64,000 bases of DNA from Falciphora oryzae (taxonomy: Eukaryota > Ascomycota > Sordariomycetes > Magnaporthales > Magnaporthaceae), in contig JNVV01000006.1 of NCBI GenBank assembly GCA_000733355.1, forward strand, positions 109,615 through 173,614, written 5' to 3'. Position 1 is the stretch's first letter. The number at the start of each line of letters is the position of its first letter. The notes under the pieces were generated by a model, which worked only from the letters and a program-made list of their open reading frames with translations, made no database searches and was not told where the DNA came from. A program made the translations under genes and the position numbers. This document shows positions 11,901 through 22,127 of the stretch, one piece after another.

Positions 11901-14544
11901 CCTTGCCCCGGCCGCGGGCTACGTCGTCGACTGTTTCCTGTCGTCGTCTTCGGCCGGCCTCAAATTCCACCCGCTGCTGTCAACCCTGCTCTCGGCCCTG
12001 CAGATGCCTGAGCCATCCGGGCTCTACCCACGGGCGGCTGGGGTCCTCTCGTGCCGCCTCGGAGCTGTCCTAGAGCTAGCGACTTCGCTCGTCAAGATCG
12101 CCACGTCTCTCAACAAGCCGACGACAGTCCTGGAGCTACGACTCTTCAAGGCAAGCTCTCTCCTGGCACGGCTGTGCGCCGTCAGTGAGAGCTTTCGGGC
12201 TCCGGCGCTCGGTCTCCTGGAGGCCGTCGTGACAAGCGCCGAGGGCGTGGTGGACAGCGAGCCTCCCTCGCTTCTCGGCTATCTGGGTCCCCAGATCTCG
12301 ACGTCGTTCCTCAAGCTGCTCTCGCGGCTGGACCGCCCCTTCGACCGTCCCGGCGAGATGACACAACTGTGGAAGCTGCTCTCGACCATAGTGCGCAGCA
12401 GGCAGCGCTGGCTAGCGAGCTGCCTGCTCACAGGGAGCGTGCCGCGCGACGCATTCAGTGCCGACAGCAAGACAAGCAAGACAAGCAAGACGTCGCGGGT
12501 GCGCAAGGACTCGGTGCTGGCCGCGGCCCGAGACAGGCTGCGGGATATATCATCGATGCCCAGTGAGGAGGCGCTTGCGGTACTCGAGTTCTTCACAGCG
12601 GCGCAGAACCACTGGCCCTGGACCATTTTTGCCATGCTCAAGGACAGCGCGCACGTCGAGCAGCTCCGCAAGTATGTGCGCGAGCTCAAACCGGCATCGG
12701 CCACAGCCAGAACGAGCCCGGGTGACGCGGCAAACCAGGCCAGGATCGCAGCATACACCGCCGAAACGTTTGCGATGCAGCTGTATCACCTGCGGCAGAC
12801 GGGCCAGGGGAACTCATTTGCGCAGCAGCTGTTGCAGGACCTAGACTACTTCCTACGCGACGGCATCCAGGTGTCGGGGTACAACACGTCACTGCATGTC
12901 AATTTTGCCAAGAACTTTGCCAGCCGCTACAACAAGATCCCGCCCAGCGCCTTCAAGCGCACGCCGTTTGCGCCGCGAGAGCTGGGCAAGCAGTACTACT
13001 ACGCCCTCGACCTCGCCCAGCAGATGCTCGACTTTGACGCAGGCTGGGTTGGCCCGCGAGACAGCGGATTCAGGAGTGAGATGGAGATGGTCAACCTCAA
13101 CCTCTCGCTGGTCGACAGCCAGATAGTAAGTGATCCCGCTCTGTTGCGCTTTACCGCATGCTTCCTTCTTCCTCCTTCCCCTCTAACTTTTTTTTTTTTT
13201 TTTTTTTTTACCTCACTTCGACAGGCTCTCTTCCATGCTTGGGAGTTTCTTCTCTTAGAGCTCAGCGTGTGCCTCCTACCCAAGAACAAGAACATGGCCG
13301 TCTTGATGACGCAGGTGGCAGGGCAGTGCCTGTCCGCGAGCCACAGCCCGAAAGGCCCAGAGCAGATTTTCGTCAGTCTTAGCAAGGCTCAAGCGAACCT
13401 GGCCCTGACGCTGGTGCAGAGGCTAGCGGACGCGTCGGAGCTTAGCAAGGAGGCACCGCAGCTGCTCGGGACGCTGTGGACAACGCTGAGCGGAGTCGAC
13501 GATCCATTCGGACCCGATCAGGCTGAACATTACCGGACACTGCTGAAGACGCTCTATGTGATCCTTCGCGGCTGTCGCCGGGCGGAGGCGTCGGTCGCGG
13601 TGACGCAGAACGTGCTCGGCATCCTCGACCGGGTCGTGGGCCAGGGGTTCCGTACGCTGGTGGCGCTGATCCACGAGCCCGACACAACGGTGGCGTCGGA
13701 CGACGTGGCGCTCATCACGGCCATCCTGCAGGCTTGCCTGGCCGTGCCCGGCGTGGACGAGTGCGGCACGCAGGTGCTGAACTTGATGGCGTCGCATGAC
13801 GTGCTCCACATCGCCATGTCCCTGTTCTCGTGGTCAGACCGGCTGGCAGACGGCGGCGACCCGGTCTATGGCGAGCTGAGCCTGCTCTTCCTGCTCGAGC
13901 TGTCGGCTGTGCCGGCCGTGGCGGAGCAGCTGGCGCTGGACGGGCTGTTGGGCCACGTGACGTCGGCCAGGGTGGCCAACCTGATGAGACGGCCCAACGT
14001 GTCGCCGTTTGCTAGCGCCGTGGGCGCCCAGCGCTGCTACAGCATATGGGCCAAGGCGGTGCTCCCGCTCATGATCAACATCCTGGGCGCGCTCGGCGCC
14101 ACCATCGCGCCCGAGGTGGCGTTTGTGCTGAATTGGTTCTCGGGCCTGCTCGAGTCGAGCGTGCGGCGGTTCGAGACGCCCGGCATCAGTCGGACAGCGA
14201 GCCGAGACGGCCCGCGCCACATCACGCTGCTCGCCGTGTCCGAGATTCACTCGCTCGCCCTGCTGACGCGGGTCCTGAACGCGCTGCGGCTCAGCAACAA
14301 CCGCGACATCCACGAGGTTCCGTGGGATGCAGCGTCGCTCCTGGAGCACGTCGAATTTTGGCTGACCCGCCCGAACCTCCTCCGCGAGCTCCTGCTGCCG
14401 CTGGGCAACCGGGAGATCGAGTGGCGGGCCACCAAGGCCTCGGGCAGCAATGGCTCTGAGGCGCGGGTCGAGAGCCGGCTCGAGGAGAAGGTGGTTTCAC
14501 TCTTGGACTCTGTCAAGACGATACTGAGCGAGGATGTAGAGTAG
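8994..14544 (+). CDS. NUP188: Nucleoporin Nup188
   Basis: Exons are 8994..9064, 9138..13125 and 13225..14544 (1792 aa). Exon 1 encodes MAAPSDRTYFPPLEECLKG and splices (donor GTGAGC, acceptor CAAAG) into SWKAVFSSLADPGRLSSP, restoring the known fungal Nup188 N-terminus. Landmarks: QERAERRDL and NQRAQAGFELE near residue 410, EHSALALMGKRLEV near 675, CPGRVWSYM near 795, and the C-terminal WSDRLADGG-GDPVYGELSLLFLLELSA region. The length fits the family (about 1,800 aa). Nup188 is an alpha-solenoid of the inner ring of the nuclear pore, related to Nup192, and binds Nic96 and linker nucleoporins. The second intron (99 nt) has no stop and is a multiple of three, so unspliced mRNA would add 33 residues. 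Nup192 was considered, but the sequence follows Nup188. Confidence 0.92.
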
Positions 14545-15105
14545 AGTAACGATCACAAGCAGGAAATTTTGCCTCGAGATAACAAGAATTGCGGGTCTTA
14601 TCTACCATAGGCCTCGCATTCTTTGGTTTTGTCATCTCCCCGAGTTCCCCATATAACCCCTTTTTGTTGACGCTTTCCATGGCGGGTTGGAGTTTGTCAC
14701 TTGGGGAAAAGCAAGGATAGGTGCAGATAGAAGGACTGGCTGGCAGATGGATGATGTTTGGTATACCTACATGCACATAGTCCGTCATCCGTCGAAAGGC
14801 TTTTTAATACCCAGGAGCCACCCGATTTCTACCACGGGCAGGCCAATGGGGCCAGATCACGGCACAGTCTGTGGATTCATGTTTACGCCTTGTAACGGAT
14901 TAATATGGGTTGAGTTCTCTCTGCCTTTTTGCTATAGAAAAACCGAGGGAAAAAAAATGCGGGAGAAACAAAAACAACAACATGAGGAGTCATCATAGAG
15001 TGGAAATGTTCATCATCCAGAGCCCTCCTCCTCAGCAAGTTTGTATTATACAGGTGGGCAGGTGGGCAGCAGCAGCAGCAGCAGCAGACGCTGCGACTCC
15101 GTCGC
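14545..15105. other. Convergent 3' region NUP188/TIM9
   Basis: About 560 bp between convergent stop codons. It contains a (CAG)7 tract close to the TIM9 stop. No gene is seen. Confidence 0.5.
15067..15087. repeat. (CAG)7 trinucleotide tract
   Basis: Seven perfect CAG units on the plus strand, 19 bp beyond the TIM9 stop codon, so probably in its 3' untranslated region. Confidence 0.85.
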
Positions 15106-15564
15106 TCATCGTTGTTGGTTGGCCATCTGGGCGGCGTTGTGCTCCTGGAAGCGCTCGCTGAGACGCTGGGCGGCGGCCATGTCCTTCTGAACGCAGCGGG
15201 CGACGCAGCCCGTCTCGCGCGACGAGAGCGACTTGGAGGTGAAGTCATCGATGCACGACATGAAGCAGTGGTCGACGAGATTGCTGAAGAGCTGCTCAGG
15301 GTGCGGGCGACGGCGGCCGGTCAGCACCCGTATTTTCGCTGTGGGAGGGTTTCGTTCGTTCGGGGAGTGTTGCTGGGGGCAAAGGGGGTTTCGCTGAACT
15401 CACGCCAACAAACTCCTTGACCTGCCTCTTCTGCATGCGAGCCTCCAGCTCCTTGGTCTCTGAGGCAGTCAGGCTGGGCGTCGGGAGGAGAGACAGAAGG
15501 GTCAGCAGACAAGCTACCATCCAAGACGATAGACCATTATGTCCATGCAAACTCACCCGTCCAT
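15106..15564 (-). CDS. TIM9: Small mitochondrial chaperone Tim9
   Basis: Exons are complement 15564..15557, 15473..15404 and 15291..15106 (87 aa). Exon 1 carries just ATG GAC GG; introns use GTGAGT donors at both sites. The protein has the twin CX3C motifs of small Tims, Cys35/Cys39 (CFMSC) and Cys55/Cys59 (CVARC). The N-terminal helix ([17 protein letters not shown]) and the block FSNLVDHCF identify Tim9 rather than Tim10. Known role: the Tim9-Tim10 hexamer escorts hydrophobic carrier precursors across the intermembrane space to the TIM22 complex; import uses the Mia40 disulfide relay. The length is normal for the family. Confidence 0.93.
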
Positions 15565-16351
15565 CTTGCTGGCCGGCTTGGTGTCTGTAGTGGAGGGGCG
15601 TGGAGGCTTGGGAGATGAGGACTGGCCGTTCGTCGGTTTGTGAAATCTCCCTGATTTCCCGTATCGATGCTGGAAGTGGAAGCTAGGAGTAAAGAGACAG
15701 CTCAAAAAAAAGAAGAAAAAAAAAACAGTCTTGGAGGAGCAACCTCCAAGGTGACGTCCGTGTCGCCCGCAGGCAGGCGTCAATCCCTCTCTATCATGGC
15801 TATCTCCACGTGATGAACTCCAGCTGTTCCGTCCCATGACCCCACATTCAAACCCGCCAGCTCCCGACGGAAGAACACCGCCGAGATAGCCAATGGAGCC
15901 GTTATATGCCAGGTGCTTCCGCGTCGATTTTTTCTGTCACGCCTACGCCGGCACCATACCTCAGCTTCAGAGTGAACAGTAGCCTAGATTCCTGTCGAAC
16001 TCGTTCTCGAAATAGGTAGGTGTAGGTACACGGAGCACGAGGAAAGTCACGTGAGCCTTGTAGCAAGCAGAGGCGATGAAGAGGCGAGAACGGGAGAAGG
16101 GCAGAATCAGGGCAAGTCAGAAGGTCAGAAGCCAGAACAACGCAAGCTAGACAACCTACGCCAATCAGATAGGGCGGTCAGGCCAATGTAGGTAGCAAGA
16201 CAGATAGGGAGTGGTCAGAATAGGTATGCGTAGTAGATGTGTCAGGCCAAAAAAAAGGTAATATGCAAGCAAGGTAGGCGTCTGGACATCAGGCCATGCG
16301 TGCCCCTGGGAAAGCGGCAGTGTATCACAGGGGCTCGCGCCAGGCCGGCGG
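15565..16351. other. Intergenic, purine-rich stretch
   Basis: About 790 bp between TIM9 and the INSIG-like gene. From about 16060 to 16250 the plus strand is strongly purine-rich with recurring GGTCAG-like words. It is not coding and resembles no repeat I know. Confidence 0.4.
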
Positions 16352-17774
16352 TTATTTCACGCCGCCCCAGCGGCCTCGGGCAGGTGATGACGTGCTCAGG
16401 GCCAGCCGTCTCCCAATGTTCCCAAAGCAGACACAACTGCAGAACAGGACGCTGAGCATCCAGATGCCCGTCTCGACGGCCGCGTGGCTGCCCAGCGGCT
16501 CCGCCCACGACGGGCCCGAGCCGTCGTGCCGGGCCAGTCCCGAGCTGTACCCTGTCGGCGTCGGCATCATGTCAGGGTCCACCCCGGCGATCACGGCCGT
16601 TCCGACCACGCCTACGGCGCTCGCGAGTGTGAAGCCCGACTTGGACCGGTCAATCAGGTACCAGAGAAACGGGTTCACCAGGGCAAGAGTCAGTGACACC
16701 TGCATGGTTGATGCCCACGGAAGCTTGCGCTGTGGGTTTGCGTCCGCGCGCGTGTGGTACGGGCCGAGTTAGCAAAGCGGCACAGCACGGATACGACGAG
16801 GATGAAGCAAACGAGATACCCACGATGGCAAAGACTATCCCCGCAAACGCGCCGACCCCGCGGATCACCAGCGCCCAGTCGGTGTCGGGCCTGCCGCTGT
16901 CGGATCCAGCGCCTTCTAGCGCGTGGCCCGAGGCCGGCTGCCGGTCTGAACCAAACGTCTGGTCCCAGAAGTGGTCAAACCACGGGAGAAGCGAGCCGAG
17001 CAGGACCCCGGAGAAGCCCCAAAAGGCCACATAGCGTGAGTCGTGCGAGCCCTTGGCGGGGAAGAAGGAGCCACCGGATTGTCGGCCTTCAGGGCGCAGG
17101 GTCGAGCCGTGCTCGTCCTGCAGCCTCGACACGAGCATGCCGTAGCCCACGCCGAGGGCGAAGAGAAGCACGGCCTTGGCGGCAAGCGACAGCACGAGGC
17201 ACGAGCGGGAGGCAGGTGTTGCTGGGGCCGGCAGCTCAGGCGGCAGCTCCGGCGACAAGGGCAGAGCGTAGGTGGCGGCGGCGGCGGGGCCGCGGTTGCG
17301 GGACTTGGACGGCACACCGAGGCGTTCCCGCAGCCGCTCGAGAGCCTCGTTGCGGTCGCGCTCCTCAGGGTCGTGCTCGCGCGGCGACTCGGCGCCTGCC
17401 CCCCAGGGGGTGCCGGGCTCGTCGCGGTCGTTGTATGTGAATGAGGGGCCGAAGCCCCTGCCAGGGCCCGTCGTGGTCGGGCTGTAGATGCCGAACAGGG
17501 TGGACGAGGTCAGGTTAATGATGGACTGGGCGCGTGATATCGAGGCGCTGCCGGGTTCGGACGGGGCGTTGGACGGGCCGCCACTCTGCAGGAACTGGGG
17601 GCGCGCGTGGTCGTGGGCGTGACTTGCCGAGAGCGAGCCGTCCTCGGCGGGCCGCGGTGGTCCCGGCGACGGCGACGAATCTTCGTCCGGCGGCGTCGCG
17701 CTGGTGAAGCTGAGATTGAAGGGCCGGCGGGGGATGGGTCGGACGATCACCGGCGTGGTCGAGTCGGCTGGCAT
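16352..17774 (-). CDS. INSIG-domain ER membrane protein
   Basis: Exons are complement 17774..16824 and 16729..16352 (442 aa). The donor is GTGGGT after FAI and the acceptor is CACAG before RKLPW; the junction regenerates the conserved string FAIRKLPWASTMQVSLTL. The first 170 residues are Pro/Ser/Gly-rich and low in complexity. The C-terminal half has about five to six hydrophobic segments, including VLLFALGVGYGMLVSRLQDEH, YVAFWGFSGVLLGSLLPW and LALVNPFLWYLIDRSKSG, which are INSIG family signatures. INSIG/Nsg proteins sit in the ER membrane and stabilise HMG-CoA reductase or retain SREBP-SCAP in response to sterols; the fungal role is less certain. A long gene-free region lies upstream. Confidence 0.82.
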
Positions 17775-18721
17775 CGGGCGGAGCTGGAGGGAGCGCTAAA
17801 AGAGATATAGAAGAGAGGACACGGCTCAGCCTGCTGCTTGGACACCCCTTTGGTTTGTGTTTAGGTTTTTTTTTTTTTTTTTTCTTGGTTCCTTTCTTGC
17901 ATGCAATCTCGTGAGGACGACGATCGCTCCAGGACCGGAGAGACGGGGGATTGATAAAGGTAAGGACCGCGGGCGCCGGATGGTTGCCCTCGACTGACTT
18001 GGATGTTGTAGCACAAGGCCTGCCTGATCCTGACACTGGCTCGGGAAAGACCCAGGCGAGGAGGGTTGTAGCAGGTGGGTTCGAAGCGCCCGTCGTCCCT
18101 TTTTTTTTTTTTTTTTTTTTGTCTCTTCTCTTTATCGCGCACGCACACACCAGACAATGTCTCTCTTTCTCTCCCTCCCTCGTCGTAACCTCGTATTTGA
18201 ACCGCAGTTTCTCTTTTTGTGCTGTCTCGTTTCAAGTGGTACCTCAGCTAGGTATGTCGATTCCAAGCCCACCTCGCAAAGATGCTTGGTGAGGAGATCA
18301 AAGGCAAGCCAGCGACTGCCGGACCCGCTAGTCCTAGGGCAGGGGGGAAGGGAGCCTCTGGACTGACCCACCCCAGTTAGGCGTGGCGGTTGTTTAGCGT
18401 CACTGGCTTCAAGGGCTGATGTTTGCCCGTCAAGGTAGGTGGCAGAATGTTTTTGTCTTTTGACTTTTTTCTTCTTCTTTTTCCAATTGCTCAAGCCCCC
18501 GCGTCGCTGAAAGTTGGGGCTGGCGGGGCTGACGAGGCCAGACGCCAACCCTTTTGAAAGAGTTGGCTCCGGCCAAGTGAGGAAACCAAAAAAGAAAGTA
18601 TTATTATTGATATAAAAACCGTGCCTCCGGTGTTATAACCGTTTAATAAAGCCGGATAAAAAAGTCCCGTCGAGCTACTAGCGAGTCCTCTTCCTGTGCT
18701 TGAAAAGAAAGTAATAAAATA

Positions 18722-18773
<52 letters not shown>

Positions 18774-19534
18774 CACCACCAGCCGGCTCTTGCTTGCCTG
18801 GAGGGGCAAGGGCGCATGTCTTGGATGGGATGTTGTGCGGGGTGCAGTCGTTGGCTGCATGGATGGGCTGGTCTCACTCTCCTTGCACCCCTGCAGGGCA
18901 CGTCGCCTAGACCACGCTAGTCCCGGTACGGATATGCAGATGCGAGACCAAGGGTGCAGCAGCTGGGTGCAGCTCATCTTCACATGCTTTGCTTGGCAGC
19001 AAGAAAAAAAATCAAGAACAAAAAAAACCAGTGCTGTTTTTGTTGGGGCGTGCTTTGATTTGCTGGCTACCCGACGCCTTTCTTTTTTTTCCTTTTCCCC
19101 CTTCGACGTTTCGTGACTGACAGCCTTCCCGTCGAGCTTCATATGCCAACATACGAGAAATAGTAAACACTCCGGCGCTGGTCTAATGCGGGTGAATGAG
19201 TCGCTAGCTACGGAGCGATCCATCCTCCGGCAACAGCCTCGATAGTGTAACCTTGGGTGATATGTACGTATACGAGCAACATATCTCTCATCTCGGGCCA
19301 CAAAGCTATGTTGGGAAGCATGATGCATACACGGGACATATCCCTTGGGCGTCTACTGTGTAGTCCCTAGATCCTGACCTAAGCAGGTAACATCTTCCAT
19401 CAACATGATGCCGAGATACATTACCGTTTCCGCCGCCTACCTCCGTGCGGCCCCAGGAACGTGATGATGATATAGAGTGTGGGATATCGCCACCCTTGTC
19501 AAAGGGTATCCTTTTACTATTCGCCGCCACTTGT
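17775..19534. other. 1.76-kb gene-free region upstream of the INSIG-like gene
   Basis: It contains T runs at about 17866-17883 and 18100-18120 and a (TAA)n microsatellite near 18720. The reading frames are short and show no recognisable protein. It presumably holds the INSIG-like promoter and the MAK11 3' end. Confidence 0.5.
18720..18768. repeat. (TAA)n microsatellite
   Basis: About 16 near-perfect TAA/AAT units, flanked by A-rich sequence. Confidence 0.9.
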
Positions 19535-21016
19535 CTATTCGTCCTTGTCGTCATTGTTCTCGTCTTCGCCGGTTGCACCCTCTTCCTCTTCGTCGCTGCT
19601 CTCATCGCCCGCTCCCTCCGGCCTGGGTATCATCTCGAATGCCGTGATGCACGTGATGCGGTTCTGTGTCTCATAGCTCCCCACCAGCTTTCCCACCTGC
19701 TTTCCGCCTCCAGATCCATGAGCCGTGGCCAGCTCCTCTCCTGTTAACCTCCATATCCCTAGCTTGCCATCGCTGCTGCCCGAGACAACAATGCATGGCC
19801 TAGCCTTCGCTCCGGCCACTGCAGTCCCCGACAGGACCACAAAGTCCTTGATCCTACTAGTCATGCCGCGCTCGCGGCCTCCAAGTACTCCAACCAGCAT
19901 GGCAGTCGGCACCCGCTCGTCCTTCTTCCCCGCACCCTCTCCGGCCTTAGGTTGTTGTAGATCCTCGCCTCTGGTAGAGTACAGGCAGATGCGGCCATCC
20001 TCGGTCGACACGGCCAGGTGGCTTGCGTCGTCCCCGCCCATGTGCACATAACGGACCTGGTGCACCTTGGTCCTAGTGCTGCCGATAACCCTGCACCGGG
20101 GCGTGCCGCCCATGCCGTAGACCAGAACCTCCCGGTCGAACGCGACTGCGAACTCGTCGTCGCCATCGACCGACCCCCAGACCACGCTCCTCCCCTCGCC
20201 CATCGAGAGCTTGCCCTCGCCGATCCGATGTAGTAGGTCCTTGTCAAAGTTGAGCACGCCCGCCTTCTTGCCGGTAACCAGGTTCCACAGACGCATGCAC
20301 CGCTCGCCCTTGCTGACGCTGATCATCAACTTCATGCTAGGGTGGACGGCAAAGTCGTTGATGCCTGAGGGCACACCGCCCAGAGGCGCCGTGTCACCGC
20401 TAGGCCGCCCCCATGCCTTTGGGATGGGCGCTTTTATGGCCGAGAGGAGGGACCAGTCTCGCGTCCTGGTGACGGCGATGGTCGAGTCTTCGGACGCGGA
20501 CATGAACTTGGAACGGGTCGGGAAGCTTAGTTTCGTGATGGTGGACGAGTGGTGCAGCAGCGTGCCCAACTCCCGGTTCTTTGAGTTCTCCAGCACCGGC
20601 CTTGGGGCGAGTGACGAGATCAGCTGCTGCTGGGCATCGCGTCGTGGAGGGTGCGCAGATATGGTGTAGACGTTGATCCTCTCGTCCGTCCCGCCCGTCG
20701 CTAGCATCACACTCTGACTCTGCCCGGGCGCCGGCGCCGACGGCGGCGAGACAGCCAGGCACTTTATGGCCGAGGTGTGCGCGTCGAAGAGAAACGTATC
20801 GGCAAACTCTACCAAGGGTGTGTCTTCAGTGTTCGATATGCTAGCCGTAAGCCCGTGGAGCACTCGGTCGTAGGAGCCGGCGACAATCTGCACCACCACC
20901 TGGGAAGCAGCGGGGGCCGGAGGCGGAACCACGGCTGGACCTTTGGCACGTTTGCTTGCCTGCTGCGAAGGCTCGTCGTTTCTTTGGGGCGCTGCATCCC
21001 GCTTTCGCTTGGCCAT
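19535..21016 (-). CDS. MAK11: Mak11/PAK1IP1-type WD40 ribosome-biogenesis factor
   Basis: Single exon, 493 aa. The start at 21016 (MAKRKRDAAP) is the first ATG; upstream frame extension lacks one. A basic nuclear-localisation-like N-terminus is followed by WD40 repeats: DTFLFDAHTSAIKCLAVSP, LGTLLHHSSTITKLSFP, GINDFAVHPSMKLMISV, CMRLWNLVTGKKAGVLNF and CIVVSGSSDGKLGIWRLT. The tail is acidic (DESSDEEEEGATGEDENNDD), common in nucleolar proteins. Yeast Mak11 is essential for 60S subunit assembly and links Rlp24 to pre-60S particles; the human counterpart is PAK1IP1. The TG-G-TDERINVY and GVPSGINDFAVHPS blocks support this over other WD40 proteins. Confidence 0.87.
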   Translation of the reverse strand: MAKRKRDAAPQRNDEPSQQASKRAKGPAVVPPPAPAASQVVVQIVAGSYDRVLHGLTASISNTEDTPLVEFADTFLFDAHTSAIKCLAVSPPSAPAPGQSQSVMLATGGTDERINVYTISAHPPRRDAQQQLISSLAPRPVLENSKNRELGTLLHHSSTITKLSFPTRSKFMSASEDSTIAVTRTRDWSLLSAIKAPIPKAWGRPSGDTAPLGGVPSGINDFAVHPSMKLMISVSKGERCMRLWNLVTGKKAGVLNFDKDLLHRIGEGKLSMGEGRSVVWGSVDGDDEFAVAFDREVLVYGMGGTPRCRVIGSTRTKVHQVRYVHMGGDDASHLAVSTEDGRICLYSTRGEDLQQPKAGEGAGKKDERVPTAMLVGVLGGRERGMTSRIKDFVVLSGTAVAGAKARPCIVVSGSSDGKLGIWRLTGEELATAHGSGGGKQVGKLVGSYETQNRITCITAFEMIPRPEGAGDESSDEEEEGATGEDENNDDKDE

Positions 21017-22127
21017 AGTGATTGCTGAATGCTTCCCGCAGCCCAATCCGATTATTGCCTCACCTGGCTACTGTTGATGCCGAAAAGTTTAGGAAAGACG
21101 GGTCCCGATCGTCACCAGAGCGGAATCCAGGAGCAAACAACCAGCCTGCGAAATGGATGGAAGATGTGACGTGAAGAAGAGAAGATAAAAAAAAAAAAAA
21201 AGAAAATCGCTGCTCACAATCGATATCGATAACAATTTATAAGTGGGGCATGACATGCAAGGCACATACATACTGAGGTAGGCACGGCGCCCAAATAAAA
21301 AACTGGAGTTCCAACACTAATCGGAACCCCTATCAACCGAACTTATCCTGTCTCCTTTCCTGCGTCCTTCCCTTTTTTTTCATATACTTTCCTATTCTCT
21401 GTATCCTTTCCTATTTCCTATCTACTAAAGAAATATAACTGGGGGTATCAACTATGTGTTTTTGGGCCATCTAACTAACGCGGTCGTGCAGTTTATACGG
21501 GCCGCAGGCTTTTATTTAGGGAGGTATGCACATGGGTGAGTGGGGGCAGGCTGCGTACCTGGCAAGGAGGTACATGCCTACTTCGCGCGCCAACAACTCG
21601 GGCATAAGTACTATTCAACATAAGGAATCTAATATGTTCGCACATATCTTCGGAGCCTCGTTGTACGTTGGAGATTGGGTTCTAGACCAGGATAGAGACA
21701 GTGGTCTACAATAATGGTACCCGTTTTGTTGGCGGGTGACGGGCCACTTGAACCTCCTACTAGGACTCTATCTACGGCATTGCACTAAGACAAGCGACTT
21801 GGGCGTTCAGGTTTTAGTTTCGAGAATTGGTGAGTTTTTCTTCATTATTATTAGTCCCGGACACGAGCCTATCGCGCAAGAGAGAAAACAATTGCAGGTA
21901 TTGGATTATGAAACCGAGGAGTTCTGTGTTGCCAATATAACCCGAGAGAGAAGCAGCAGGGAGGGGTAGTCGAGGTTCTCGTTGAAGCGAGGCGCAGGGA
22001 GGTCAACAAACAGGTCAAGAAAACGGATCAAACGAAGCAAAAGCTAGCAACGAAACTCGGATAGCATCAAGGAAGATAGGACGCAAACGCGTGAGGAAGA
22101 TCTTCGGACCCTGACCAGTCACGCTTG
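21017..22127. other. AT-richer intergenic region
   Basis: About 1.1 kb between the MAK11 start and the HAM1-like stop. Composition is clearly AT-richer than the flanks from about 21180 to 21970, with T-rich and A-rich runs. No intact gene or recognisable transposon ORF is seen. Confidence 0.45.

Noticed and set aside
18065..18090. GGGTTCGAAG, resembling a tRNA B box
   Set aside because: No A box or cloverleaf could be built around it, so not called as a tRNA.
18715..18772. (TAA)n tract considered as a retroelement tail or target
   Set aside because: No ORF, terminal repeat or target-site duplication is visible nearby; a simple microsatellite explains it.
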